Source: Sphingomonadaceae bacterium
Lineage (GTDB): Bacteria; Pseudomonadota; Alphaproteobacteria; Sphingomonadales; Sphingomonadaceae
DNA: 15,518 bases
Direction of reading: 5' to 3'
NCBI GenBank assembly: GCA_019239785.1
Contig: JAFAZM010000400.1
Location: 1-15,518, forward strand
The notes under the pieces were generated by a model. It saw only the letters and a list, made by a program, of their open reading frames with translations, was not told the DNA's origin and searched no databases. A program made the translations under genes and the position numbers. The first letter of the stretch is position 1; each line of letters opens with the position of its first letter. This document shows positions 1 to 5,998 of this stretch, in pieces.

Positions 1-1
1 G

Positions 2-799
2 ATCGAAGTGCTGATCGAGGAGAGCTTCGAAGGCGCGCGGATGAGCGTCGAGGCGCATGGGCCGCCCCCGGCCGAGCGGCCGCGTCCGGCCGCCCTCCCC
101 GCCCCGGAGCCCGAGGACGACGACGAGATCGTCGCCGAGGAGGAGGACGAGGAGGATTCCGAAGAGGCCGAAGCCGACGAGAGCGAGTCGCGTCGCGCGC
201 GCGGCAACCGCGGCGAACGCGATGGCGAGGATCGCAAGGGCCGGCGCCGGCGCCGGCGCGGCCGTCGCGGCGGTCGCCGCCGTGACCGCGAGGATGGCGA
301 GGAGCAGAACGAGGCCGGCGAGGCCGAGACCGGCGAGGCAGACGCCGCGTCCGAGCCCGAAGCCGAAGCCCCGGCCGAGCAGCCGGAGGCGGAGCCTGCC
401 CGCAAGGCCCGCCGCCGGCCGCGAGCCCGCAAGGGCGCCGAGGCGCCGGCCGTGGCCGCGGAGCCTGAGGCTGCGCCCGAGCCCAAAGCCGAAGCCGCGC
501 CGGCCCCCGAGCCGGAGCCGGCTCCCGAAGCGGAGGCCAAGCCGAAGCGTGGCGGCCGCCGCAAGAAGGCCGAGGCCGCGCCAGCGCCGGAGCCGGTGAT
601 TCCGGCCGAGGAAGTTCCCCCGCCTGCCCCCGCCAACGATGCCGAGCCAGCGCCCGCGCCCAAGGGGAGGCGCAAGAAGGCCGCGCCCGCCCCCCCGGCC
701 GCGGAGCCGGCGCCAGCTCCTGAGGCACAAGCCGAGGAAGAGGAAGGCGCGCCGCGGCGCGGCTGGTGGCAGCGGACGTTCGGCGCCGGGGCGGAATGA
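2..799 (+). CDS. rne: Ribonuclease E, C-terminal part (5' end outside window)
   Basis: This is the disordered C-terminal tail of RNase E, the endonuclease that organises the RNA degradosome. The catalytic core lies upstream of the window. The visible frame (second base) opens with IEVLIEESFEGARMSVE, which fits the end of the small domain. It continues with an acidic run (about codons 35-65), an arginine/glycine-rich stretch of RNA-binding type (bases about 195-290), and a long Ala/Pro/Glu/Lys-rich linker. The tail ends PRRGWWQRTFG, with the Gly-Trp-Trp codons at 761-769. In Caulobacter a C-terminal RRGWW peptide of RNase E recruits polynucleotide phosphorylase, so this end probably does the same. 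The GTG at base 8 is internal and not a start. The next gene begins 43 bases downstream on the same strand. The identification rests on tail architecture and gene order, because no catalytic residue is in view. Confidence 0.85.
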   Translation: MEVLIEESFEGARMSVEAHGPPPAERPRPAALPAPEPEDDDEIVAEEEDEEDSEEAEADESESRRARGNRGERDGEDRKGRRRRRRGRRGGRRRDREDGEEQNEAGEAETGEADAASEPEAEAPAEQPEAEPARKARRRPRARKGAEAPAVAAEPEAAPEPKAEAAPAPEPEPAPEAEAKPKRGGRRKKAEAAPAPEPVIPAEEVPPPAPANDAEPAPAPKGRRKKAAPAPPAAEPAPAPEAQAEEEEGAPRRGWWQRTFGAGAE

Positions 800-842
800 C
801 GGTTTCAGCCGCGGTTCAGGCGGCGCGAGGATAGAAGGGCCG

Positions 843-2228
843 ATGGCTGACGCGCGCAGGACGAGCTTCCGGGCCGGCAGGTTCCTGGTCCGGCTGGTGA
901 TGTTGCTCGCGCTCAGCTTCGCCGCCGGCCTCCAGCCCGCCTCGGCGCAGCAGATCCTCCGCGATTCCGAGACCGAGGCCCTGCTGCGCGACATCTCCCG
1001 ACCGCTGATCGAGGCGGCCGGGCTGCAGCCCTCGAACGTGCGGATCGTCATCATCGGCGATCCGCAGATCAACGCCTTCACCGCCGGCGGCCAGCTCGTC
1101 TACATCAACAGCGGCCTGTTCACCTCGGCCGAGAATGCGAACGAGGTGCAGGGCGTGATCGCCCACGAGCTCGGCCATATCGCTGGCGGCCATATCCTCC
1201 GGCAGGACGAGGGCATGCGCCAGGCGACCGGGATCATGGTCCTCTCGCTGCTGCTCGGCGCGGCGGCGATGGCGGCCGGCGCCGGCGATGCCGGCATGGC
1301 CTCGATCATGGCCGGCCAGCAGATGGCGATGGGCCGCTTCCTCACCTTCACCCGGGACCAGGAGAGCAGCGCGGACCAGGCCGGCGCCACCTTCCTCAGC
1401 CGCGCCGGGATCAGCGGCCGCGGCTCGCTCGCCTTCTTCCGCCGCCTCCAGAATCTCGAGTTCCGGATGAGCATCCCGCAGGAGGACAGCTATTCCCGCA
1501 CCCACCCGCTGAACAGCGAGCGCATCGCCGCGCTGGAGACCCGCTACCAGAGCGATCCGGCCTGGAACCGGCCGACCGACCCGGCGATCGAGGCGCGCTT
1601 CCAGCGGGTCCGCGCCAAGCTTTCCGGCTATGTCGACGACGCCCGCCAGGTGCTTGGCCGCTATCCGGAGACCAACCAGACGATCCCGGCCCATTATGCC
1701 CGGGCCTATGCCTGGCACCGCACCGGCCATCCCGACGAGGCCAATGCCGAGGCCGACGCCCTGCTCCGGGCGGCGCCGCACGATCCCTATTTCCTCGAGC
1801 TGAAGGGCCAGATCCTGCTCGAGGGCGGCCGTCCGCAGGAGGCGCTCGGCGTGCTTCGGGAGGCGGTGGCGCGGGCGCCGGACCAGCCCCTGATCGCGGC
1901 ACTGCTCGGCCATGCCTTGATCTCGACCGAGGATCCGGCCAATTTCGACGAGGCCAAGCGCGTGCTGCGGCTCGCGGTGGCGCGCGACAACGACAATCCC
2001 TTCGCCTGGTACCAGCTCGGGATCGTCTACGACCGCGAGGGCGACGAGGCGCGGGCCGCCTTGGCGACGGCGGAGCGCTACAGCCTCGAAGGCAATCCGG
2101 GCCTCGCTTTGCCCAATGCCGAGCGGGCGATGATGGGCATTCCGGTCGGCACGCCCGACTGGCTGCGCGCGCAGGACATCTCGATGGTCTCGCGCAGCGC
2201 GATGCAGCAGCGCCGCGGGCATCATTGA
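843..2228 (+). CDS. Secreted M48-family zinc metalloprotease with TPR domain (BepA/YfgC-like)
   Basis: This 461-aa protein is a periplasmic M48 peptidase of the BepA type, a family that degrades or chaperones misassembled outer-membrane proteins. A signal peptide spans residues 1-35, with an arginine-rich N region, a hydrophobic core LVMLLALSFAAG and a likely ASA-QQ cleavage. The zinc site HELGH is at 108-112, and the third ligand is probably E174 in the following ESSAD motif, with D178. The conserved HPLNSERI segment is at 221-228. Residues about 330-440 are Ala/Leu-rich helical repeats that look like TPRs. I chose the ATG at 843 because it gives a full signal peptide. The ribosome binding site is poor: AGAAGGG lies only 3 bases away and GAGG 12 bases away. 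The stop codon overlaps the start of the DsbA-like gene by one base, so the two are probably coupled. BepA itself is one member; the exact substrate is unknown. Confidence 0.9.
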   Translation: MADARRTSFRAGRFLVRLVMLLALSFAAGLQPASAQQILRDSETEALLRDISRPLIEAAGLQPSNVRIVIIGDPQINAFTAGGQLVYINSGLFTSAENANEVQGVIAHELGHIAGGHILRQDEGMRQATGIMVLSLLLGAAAMAAGAGDAGMASIMAGQQMAMGRFLTFTRDQESSADQAGATFLSRAGISGRGSLAFFRRLQNLEFRMSIPQEDSYSRTHPLNSERIAALETRYQSDPAWNRPTDPAIEARFQRVRAKLSGYVDDARQVLGRYPETNQTIPAHYARAYAWHRTGHPDEANAEADALLRAAPHDPYFLELKGQILLEGGRPQEALGVLREAVARAPDQPLIAALLGHALISTEDPANFDEAKRVLRLAVARDNDNPFAWYQLGIVYDREGDEARAALATAERYSLEGNPGLALPNAERAMMGIPVGTPDWLRAQDISMVSRSAMQQRRGHH

Positions 2229-2971
2229 TGGCGGAAGGCGGGCGCCCCGCGGGGCTCGGCGGCTGGCGCGGCAGCGCGCTTGCCGGGCTCGGCGGCGTCG
2301 CGATCGGCGCGGCCGCCGTGGTCGGCTATCATGAATGGCAGGGCGGCGACCGGGCCGGGACAGAGAAGGTCGTCCGCGACTATATCCTCGACCATGGCGA
2401 GATATTGCCGGAGGCGATGCAGCGGCTGCAGCAGCGCCAGGCGACCGCCGCGGTGCTCCAGCACCGGACGGCGCTGGAGACGCCTTATCACGGCGCCTGG
2501 GCGGGCAATCCGAACGGCGACGTCGTGCTGGTCGAGTTCTTCGATTATGCCTGCCCCTATTGCCACGCCGTCAATGCCGACGTCGACCGGCTGCTACGCG
2601 AGGATCCGCGGCTGAAGGTGGTCTGGCGCGAGCTGCCGGTGCTCGGCCCGAACAGCCAGGCGGCCGCCTATGTCAGCCTCGGCGCCGCCCGCCAGGGCCG
2701 CTTCCGCGCCTTCCACGACCGGATGTTCGCGCTCGGCCGGCCGACGGAGCCGGTGCTGGCGCAGGCGGTCGCGGAAACCCGGGTGACGCGCGAAGGCGAG
2801 ACCGCCGACGGCCATGCCGAGCTCAGCCGCAATTTCGAGCTGTTCCGCGCGCTCGGCACGACCGGCACGCCGACCTTCACCGTGGGGAACCAGGTGCTGG
2901 AGGGGGCGGTCGGCTATGAGGCGCTGAAACGGGCGGTGGCGGCGGCGCGGGAGCCGGGGTTAGGGCGCTAA
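2228..2971 (+). CDS. Membrane-anchored DsbA-family thiol-disulfide oxidoreductase
   Basis: This 247-aa protein has a thioredoxin fold of the DsbA/Com1 type and probably handles disulfides in periplasmic proteins. Residues about 16-35 (SALAGLGGVAIGAAAVVGYH) form one hydrophobic segment that serves as membrane anchor or uncleaved signal. A helical region (45-85) resembles the N-terminal copper-resistance/ScsC-like oligomerisation segment common in this family. The active site is CPYC at 109-112 in FFDYACPYCH, and the cis-proline loop is TGTPTF with Pro215. I placed the start at the ATG within TGATG, overlapping the protease stop codon by one base; a TTG one codon earlier is also in frame. It is the last gene of the rne-M48-dsbA cluster and is followed by a repeat that may end transcription. 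Whether it acts as oxidase or isomerase cannot be read from the sequence. Confidence 0.88.
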   Translation: MAEGGRPAGLGGWRGSALAGLGGVAIGAAAVVGYHEWQGGDRAGTEKVVRDYILDHGEILPEAMQRLQQRQATAAVLQHRTALETPYHGAWAGNPNGDVVLVEFFDYACPYCHAVNADVDRLLREDPRLKVVWRELPVLGPNSQAAAYVSLGAARQGRFRAFHDRMFALGRPTEPVLAQAVAETRVTREGETADGHAELSRNFELFRALGTTGTPTFTVGNQVLEGAVGYEALKRAVAAAREPGLGR

Positions 2972-2990
2972 GCGGCCCGCCGCACCGTTT

Positions 2991-3077
2991 CGTCATGCTG
3001 AACTTGATTCAGCATCCATGAACACGGCCGAGGAGAGTTCTCCGTGTTCATGGCTCCTGACTTTCGTCAGGATGACG
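2991..3077. repeat. Cloverleaf-shaped palindromic intergenic repeat
   Basis: This 87-bp element lies between the convergent DsbA-like and rlmE genes. Four nested pairings can be traced directly. The outer arm pairs 2991-3001 with 3067-3077, 10 of 11 bases. A left hairpin pairs 2996-3002 with 3008-3014 (7 bp, 5-base loop). A central perfect 12-bp stem pairs 3016-3027 with 3042-3053 (14-base loop). A right hairpin pairs 3055-3061 with 3066-3072 (7 bp, 4-base loop). The outer arm competes with the left and right hairpins, so two alternative folds exist. The motif GTCATGCTGAAC...TTCAGCA resembles repeats I associate with sphingomonad genomes. It could act as a bidirectional terminator or mRNA-end stabiliser. 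Confidence 0.8.
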
Positions 3078-3091
3078 CCCTGTCGGGGGCG

Positions 3092-3739
3092 TCACTTGAA
3101 CCCCTGCGCCACGACATACCATTCCGACGAACCCTTGCGGCTGGCCGGCGGCTTGGCGTGCTTCACCGTCGTGAAGCGGCGCTTGAGCTCGGCGACGAGG
3201 CTCGCATCGGCGCCGCCGGCGAGGACCTTGGCGACGAAGGCGCCGCCGGGGCCGAGGACCTCGCCGGCGAAATCGAGCGCCGCCTCGACCAGGCCCATCG
3301 TGCGCAGATGATCGGTCTGCGGATGGCCGACCGTGTTCGCGGCCATGTCGGAGAGGACGAGGTCGGCCGGGCCGCCGAGCGCCCCCTTCAGCTTGTCCGG
3401 CGCCGCCTCGTCCATGAAGTCCATCTGCAGGATGGTCGCGCCCTCGATCGGATCGGCAGGCAGCAGGTCGATGCCGACCAGGGCCGCCTGCGGCAGGCGC
3501 TGGCGGACGACCTGGGCCCAGCCGCCCGGCGCGATGCCGAGGTCGACCACGCGCCTTGCACCCTTGAGGAAGCCGAAGCGCTCGTCCAGCTCGATGAGCT
3601 TGTAGGCGGCGCGCGAGCGATAGCCTTCGGCTTTGGCGCGCCGGACATAGGGATCGTTCAGCTGGCGCTCGAGCCAGCGGGTCGAGCTCACGCGGCGGCC
3701 CTTCGCGGTCTTGACGCGGGTGTGGCCGGAGCGGGTCAC
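3092..3739 (-). CDS. rlmE: 23S rRNA (uridine-2'-O-)-methyltransferase RlmE (FtsJ/RrmJ)
   Basis: RlmE methylates the 2'-OH of a conserved uridine in the A-loop of 23S rRNA in the large subunit, using S-adenosylmethionine. The protein is 215 aa, close to the family norm. The SAM-binding motif DLGIAPGGWAQV starts at residue 66. The catalytic K-D-K-E set is visible as K47 (RAAYKL), D131 (VLSDMA), K171 (FVAKVL) and E206 (SSEWYVV). I chose the GTG at 3739: it has GGAGG about 9 bases upstream, and homologues of this group start near TRSG.TRVKTAK. The frame stays open for 15 further codons to an ATG at 3784, but those would be translated from the adjoining repeat. The gene follows ppx on the same strand, with the repeat 3748-3878 between them. 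Confidence 0.92.
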   Translation of the reverse strand: MTRSGHTRVKTAKGRRVSSTRWLERQLNDPYVRRAKAEGYRSRAAYKLIELDERFGFLKGARRVVDLGIAPGGWAQVVRQRLPQAALVGIDLLPADPIEGATILQMDFMDEAAPDKLKGALGGPADLVLSDMAANTVGHPQTDHLRTMGLVEAALDFAGEVLGPGGAFVAKVLAGGADASLVAELKRRFTTVKHAKPPASRKGSSEWYVVAQGFK

Positions 3740-3747
3740 CTTTGAGG

Positions 3748-3878
3748 TCCTCCCCGGGACGGGAAGGGGGACCATGCGCAGCATGGTGGAGGGGGGTTCG
3801 AGTCTAGGGCGCGTAACCGCCGAGCCCCCTCCACCACGCCGCTACGCGGCGCGGTCCCCCTCCCCGTCCCCGGGAGGA
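3748..3878. repeat. Large inverted-repeat element between ppx and rlmE
   Basis: Two near-identical arms of about 50 bp face each other (3748-3796 and 3825-3878) around a 28-base centre. Each reads TCCTCCC, G/C-rich, then GGTGGAGGGGG when taken in the same direction. Each arm also carries a small hairpin at the same place: 3771-3777 with 3781-3787 on the left (loop GCA) and 3837-3842 with 3846-3851 on the right (loop TAC). The stems of these two hairpins are unrelated in sequence. The left edge supplies the GGAGG used by rlmE. It looks like a mobile or REP-type palindrome and has no coding capacity. Confidence 0.8.
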
Positions 3879-3887
3879 ACATATTCT

Positions 3888-4937
3888 TCATATCACATGC
3901 CCATCCCGGGCCATCAGCGAGCGCAGGATCCCCTCGCGGATGCCGCGGTCGGCGACGCCGAGGGTTTCGGCGGGCCAGAGGTCCATGATCGTCTCGAGGA
4001 TCGCGCAGCCGGCGACGACGAGGTCGGCGCGCTCGTGGCCGATGCAGGGAAACAAGGCGCGCTCGCCATGGTCCATTGCGGACAGGGTCTGGCTGATCTG
4101 GCGCATCGCCGAGGCCGGCATCTTCAGGCCGTCGACCGCCCGGCGGTCGTAGCTCGGCAAAGCGAGATAGACGCTGGCAAGGGTGGTGACGGTGCCGCTC
4201 GTCCCCATCAGGCGGATGCCGTCCCGGCCGGTCGGCAGCAGGTCGACGAAGCGGCGGAAGGCGTGGCGGACGCGCTCGCGCATGCGGCCATAGGCGGCGA
4301 GCCGCTCCTCGACGGTGGCGAAGTTGCGGCCCTCGCTGTCGGTCAGCGAGACCACGCCCCAGGGCGCGCTCCACCAGCATTTGATCCTGGGCTCGCCCTC
4401 ATCAGTGTCGATCAGCACCAATTCGGTCGAGCCGCCGCCGATGTCGAAGATCAGGGCCGGGCCGTCGCCGGGCTCGAGCAGCCGGTGGCAGCCGAGCATG
4501 GCGAGCCGCGCCTCCTCTTCCGGCGCGATGATCTCGAGGCAGATGCCGGTCTCGCGGCGGACCCGCTCGACGAAATGGCGGCCGTTGACGGCGCGCCGGC
4601 AGGCCTCGGTCGCGACCGAGCGGGCGAGGCTGACATGGCGGCGGCGCAATTTCTCGGCGCAGACCGAGAGCGCCGCCACGGCGCGGTCCATCGCCCCTTC
4701 GGAGAGCTTGCCGCTGGTCGCCATGCCCTCGCCGAGCCGCACGACCCGCGAGAAGGCGTCGATGACGGTGAAGCCGTCGTCGGTCGGGCGCGCGACCAGG
4801 AGGCGGCAATTGTTGGTGCCGAGATCGATCGCGCCGTAGGTGTGGCGGGACGCCCACCGCCGCGGCGGGAGGCTGGAGACCGCTTCGGCCGGTTCCGGGA
4901 CCGGCGCACGCGGAGCCGGGGCGGCTTGCTGCGGCAT
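3888..4937 (-). CDS. Ppx/GppA-family phosphatase (exopolyphosphatase or pppGpp phosphatase)
   Basis: This 349-aa member of the ASKHA-fold Ppx/GppA family hydrolyses either polyphosphate or pppGpp. The phosphate-binding motif DLGTNNCRLL starts at residue 38. The catalytic glutamate is probably E111 in SVATEACRRA. The second phosphate loop FDIGGGSTEL starts at 164, and a GTSGTVTTLA motif follows further on. E. coli Ppx is about 510 aa; this protein has only the catalytic domains and lacks the C-terminal HD-like half, as many alphaproteobacterial members do. I chose the ATG at 4937. The frame stays open to 5129, but the added residues are low-complexity and run into the next gene's promoter region. 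Its first 30 residues are proline/alanine-rich and precede the conserved fold. It is upstream of rlmE on the same strand and probably cotranscribed. Ppx and GppA activity cannot be separated by sequence here. Confidence 0.88.
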   Translation of the reverse strand: MPQQAAPAPRAPVPEPAEAVSSLPPRRWASRHTYGAIDLGTNNCRLLVARPTDDGFTVIDAFSRVVRLGEGMATSGKLSEGAMDRAVAALSVCAEKLRRRHVSLARSVATEACRRAVNGRHFVERVRRETGICLEIIAPEEEARLAMLGCHRLLEPGDGPALIFDIGGGSTELVLIDTDEGEPRIKCWWSAPWGVVSLTDSEGRNFATVEERLAAYGRMRERVRHAFRRFVDLLPTGRDGIRLMGTSGTVTTLASVYLALPSYDRRAVDGLKMPASAMRQISQTLSAMDHGERALFPCIGHERADLVVAGCAILETIMDLWPAETLGVADRGIREGILRSLMARDGHVI

Positions 4938-4999
4938 TTCCGGACGTCTCGATTCTGTTTTCGTTTCGGGAGACCGGGGCCTCCCACTGACCTGAGGCC

Positions 5000-5028
5000 T
5001 TTGTACATTGGGCGCGGTTGCAGGGCAA
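5000..5028 (-). promoter_or_regulatory. Possible sigma-70 promoter for ppx
   Basis: On the minus strand TTGCCC (5023-5028) and TACAAA (5000-5005) are separated by 17 bases and would give a leader of about 55 bases before the ppx ATG at 4937. The match is moderate and there is no independent evidence. Confidence 0.35.
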
Positions 5029-5120
5029 GGTGGGGGACAAGGCGGGTCGACCCCCCGCCAGAGACTGCGTTCTAGCCGAGTGTGATTACCGCCTTCTTCC
5101 GAATGCCTGATTTTCACGAT

Positions 5121-5148
5121 TTGCAACATTCAGTCTGTCAATTACTAA
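5121..5148 (+). promoter_or_regulatory. Possible promoter for the XRE gene
   Basis: TTGCAA (5121-5126) and TACTAA (5143-5148) lie 16 bases apart in an AT-richer stretch just ahead of the XRE gene. The predicted start of transcription would leave only about 11 bases before the ATG at 5166, uncomfortably close to the GGAGAGG ribosome binding site, so the assignment is weak. Confidence 0.3.
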
Positions 5149-5165
5149 GGAATGGAGAGGCCAGA

Positions 5166-5597
5166 ATGCCAGAAAGTCGAGAGACCTCACCCCTGTTGCC
5201 AAATCGGATACGCGAGCTGCGAAGGGATCGGGGCCTGACGCAAGCCGAAGTGGCTCATCGAATGGGAACCGCTACCAGCCAGCTAAGCGTGCTTGAGCGC
5301 GGGAAGAGACGGCTCTCGCTGCCTTGGATGCAGCGTATTGCCCGCGCCCTTGAGGTTTACCCGGCTGAGCTCTTGCCATTGGACGAACAATCTCACGAGT
5401 TGAGCGATGAAGAAAGGCGATTAATACGGGACTATCGCGCGCAATCTCCTGAACAAAGAGAAATGTTCTGGCTGGTGGTAGATTCGATTGTGAACAGAAG
5501 ATCACATGACGAGGAGGAACTCATCGACCGCTTCCGCACGGGAACGGATGAGCAGCGTTTTCAAGTTCTTCAAATGTGCAAAATCCTCATACCGTAA
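5166..5597 (+). CDS. XRE-family helix-turn-helix transcriptional regulator
   Basis: This 143-aa protein is a DNA-binding regulator. The HTH_3/XRE domain covers residues about 13-67, with the typical LTQAEVA helix, the SQLSVLERGKR recognition helix region and LPWMQRIARALEV closing helix. The C-terminal half (about 75-143) is charged and helical (LSDEERRLIRDYRAQSPEQREMF) and may dimerise or bind a partner. The ATG at 5166 is preceded by GGAGAGG at 5 bases; the open frame upstream to a GTG at 5082 adds residues with no family match. The G+C is about half here against about 70 percent nearby, and codons such as TTA and ATA (rare elsewhere in the window) occur together. These signs point to horizontal acquisition. 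A small unknown gene follows after 14 bases. Its target is unknown; self-regulation of the pair is a guess. Confidence 0.85.
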   Translation: MPESRETSPLLPNRIRELRRDRGLTQAEVAHRMGTATSQLSVLERGKRRLSLPWMQRIARALEVYPAELLPLDEQSHELSDEERRLIRDYRAQSPEQREMFWLVVDSIVNRRSHDEEELIDRFRTGTDEQRFQVLQMCKILIP

Positions 5598-5611
5598 GCG
5601 AGAGATTCGAT

Positions 5612-5797
5612 ATGAGTGTTGAGCGCATTCCTGGGTATTATTGGATACGTTCTACTTCTCTGGGCGACTTGGAAGTGGCTCATTGGGACGGCGAAACTTG
5701 GTGGCTAACCGGTGACGAACGAGATAGGGCCGACCACGTTATTCAACTGCACGGAGGCGCGGTTCTTACTCGTGTCGAGGAGCCAGAAGAGCGCTGA
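5612..5797 (+). CDS. Small tryptophan-rich protein of unknown function
   Basis: I do not recognise this protein of 61 aa. It opens MSVERIPGYYWIR and contains AHWDGETWWLTGDE. The spacing of aromatic residues (PGYYW, then HWDGETWW) resembles small phage or plasmid proteins of the PG-Y/F-YW-R type, likely a compact beta fold. It shares the low G+C of the XRE gene 14 bases upstream and is probably cotranscribed with it. The ATG at 5612 has only a weak GCGAGAG ribosome binding site. A GTG at 5576 would add 12 residues and overlap the XRE gene, giving 73 aa. No transmembrane segment or catalytic motif is visible. It could be a phage-derived cargo protein or an accessory partner of the regulator. 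Confidence 0.65.
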   Translation: MSVERIPGYYWIRSTSLGDLEVAHWDGETWWLTGDERDRADHVIQLHGGAVLTRVEEPEER

Positions 5798-5850
5798 AAT
5801 TGCAGGGTATGCCCTATGAGGGGAGGGCGGGCTTCATTCATTTGACGGCG

Positions 5851-5879
5851 TTGACAGGCCGCCTTGCCCTGCCTATCTC
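5851..5879 (+). promoter_or_regulatory. Sigma-70 promoter for tRNA-Gln
   Basis: A perfect TTGACA (5851-5856) and TATCTC (5874-5879) are separated by 17 bases. The predicted transcript begins about 8 bases before the tRNA 5' end at 5894. This is the best promoter in the window, and it may also serve glutaminase downstream. Confidence 0.75.
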
Positions 5880-5893
5880 GCGGCCCTCCCGAT

Positions 5894-5967
5894 TGCCCCG
5901 TCGTCTAATGGTAAGACTACGGACTCTGACTCCGTCTATCGAGGTTCGAATCCTCGCGGGGCATCCA
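5894..5967 (+). tRNA. tRNA-Gln (anticodon CTG, reads CAG)
   Basis: A full cloverleaf can be drawn. The acceptor stem TGCCCCG pairs perfectly with CGGGGCA (5957-5963). The anticodon stem ACGGA/TCCGT encloses the loop CTCTGAC, giving anticodon CTG. The T arm is CGAGG-TTCGAAT-CCTCG. The 3' CCA is encoded (5965-5967) after a U discriminator. The opening U1-A72 pair is typical of glutamine tRNAs. A strong promoter lies just upstream and a glutaminase gene starts 31 bases downstream. No 3'-end duplication was seen nearby, so there is no sign of an integrase attachment site. Confidence 0.95.
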
Positions 5968-5998
5968 CTCCCTCCACAAACGCGCTAAGAAGCACGGC

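Noticed and set aside
57..599. Long open frame inside the rne tail
   Set aside because: Arginine/proline shadow of the real frame; the second-base frame gives the RNase E end.
816..2225. 469-codon open frame antisense to the M48 protease
   Set aside because: Mirror of a high-GC gene; sequence is low-complexity and has no family signature, whereas the plus strand has HELGH and a signal peptide.
3797..3810. GGTTCGAGTC resembling a tRNA T-loop inside the repeat
   Set aside because: No acceptor or anticodon stem around it, so it is not a tRNA or a fragment I can support.
5166..5797. Toxin-antitoxin module
   Set aside because: The XRE protein could be an antitoxin, but the 61-aa partner has no toxin motif; kept only as an unknown pair.
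5894..5967. tRNA-Gln as an integration site for the low-GC island
   Set aside because: The island is on the 5' side and no copy of the tRNA 3' end or integrase gene is seen.
5800..5988. 62-codon open frame over the tRNA
   Set aside because: Spans the tRNA promoter and tRNA-Gln itself, so it is not a gene.
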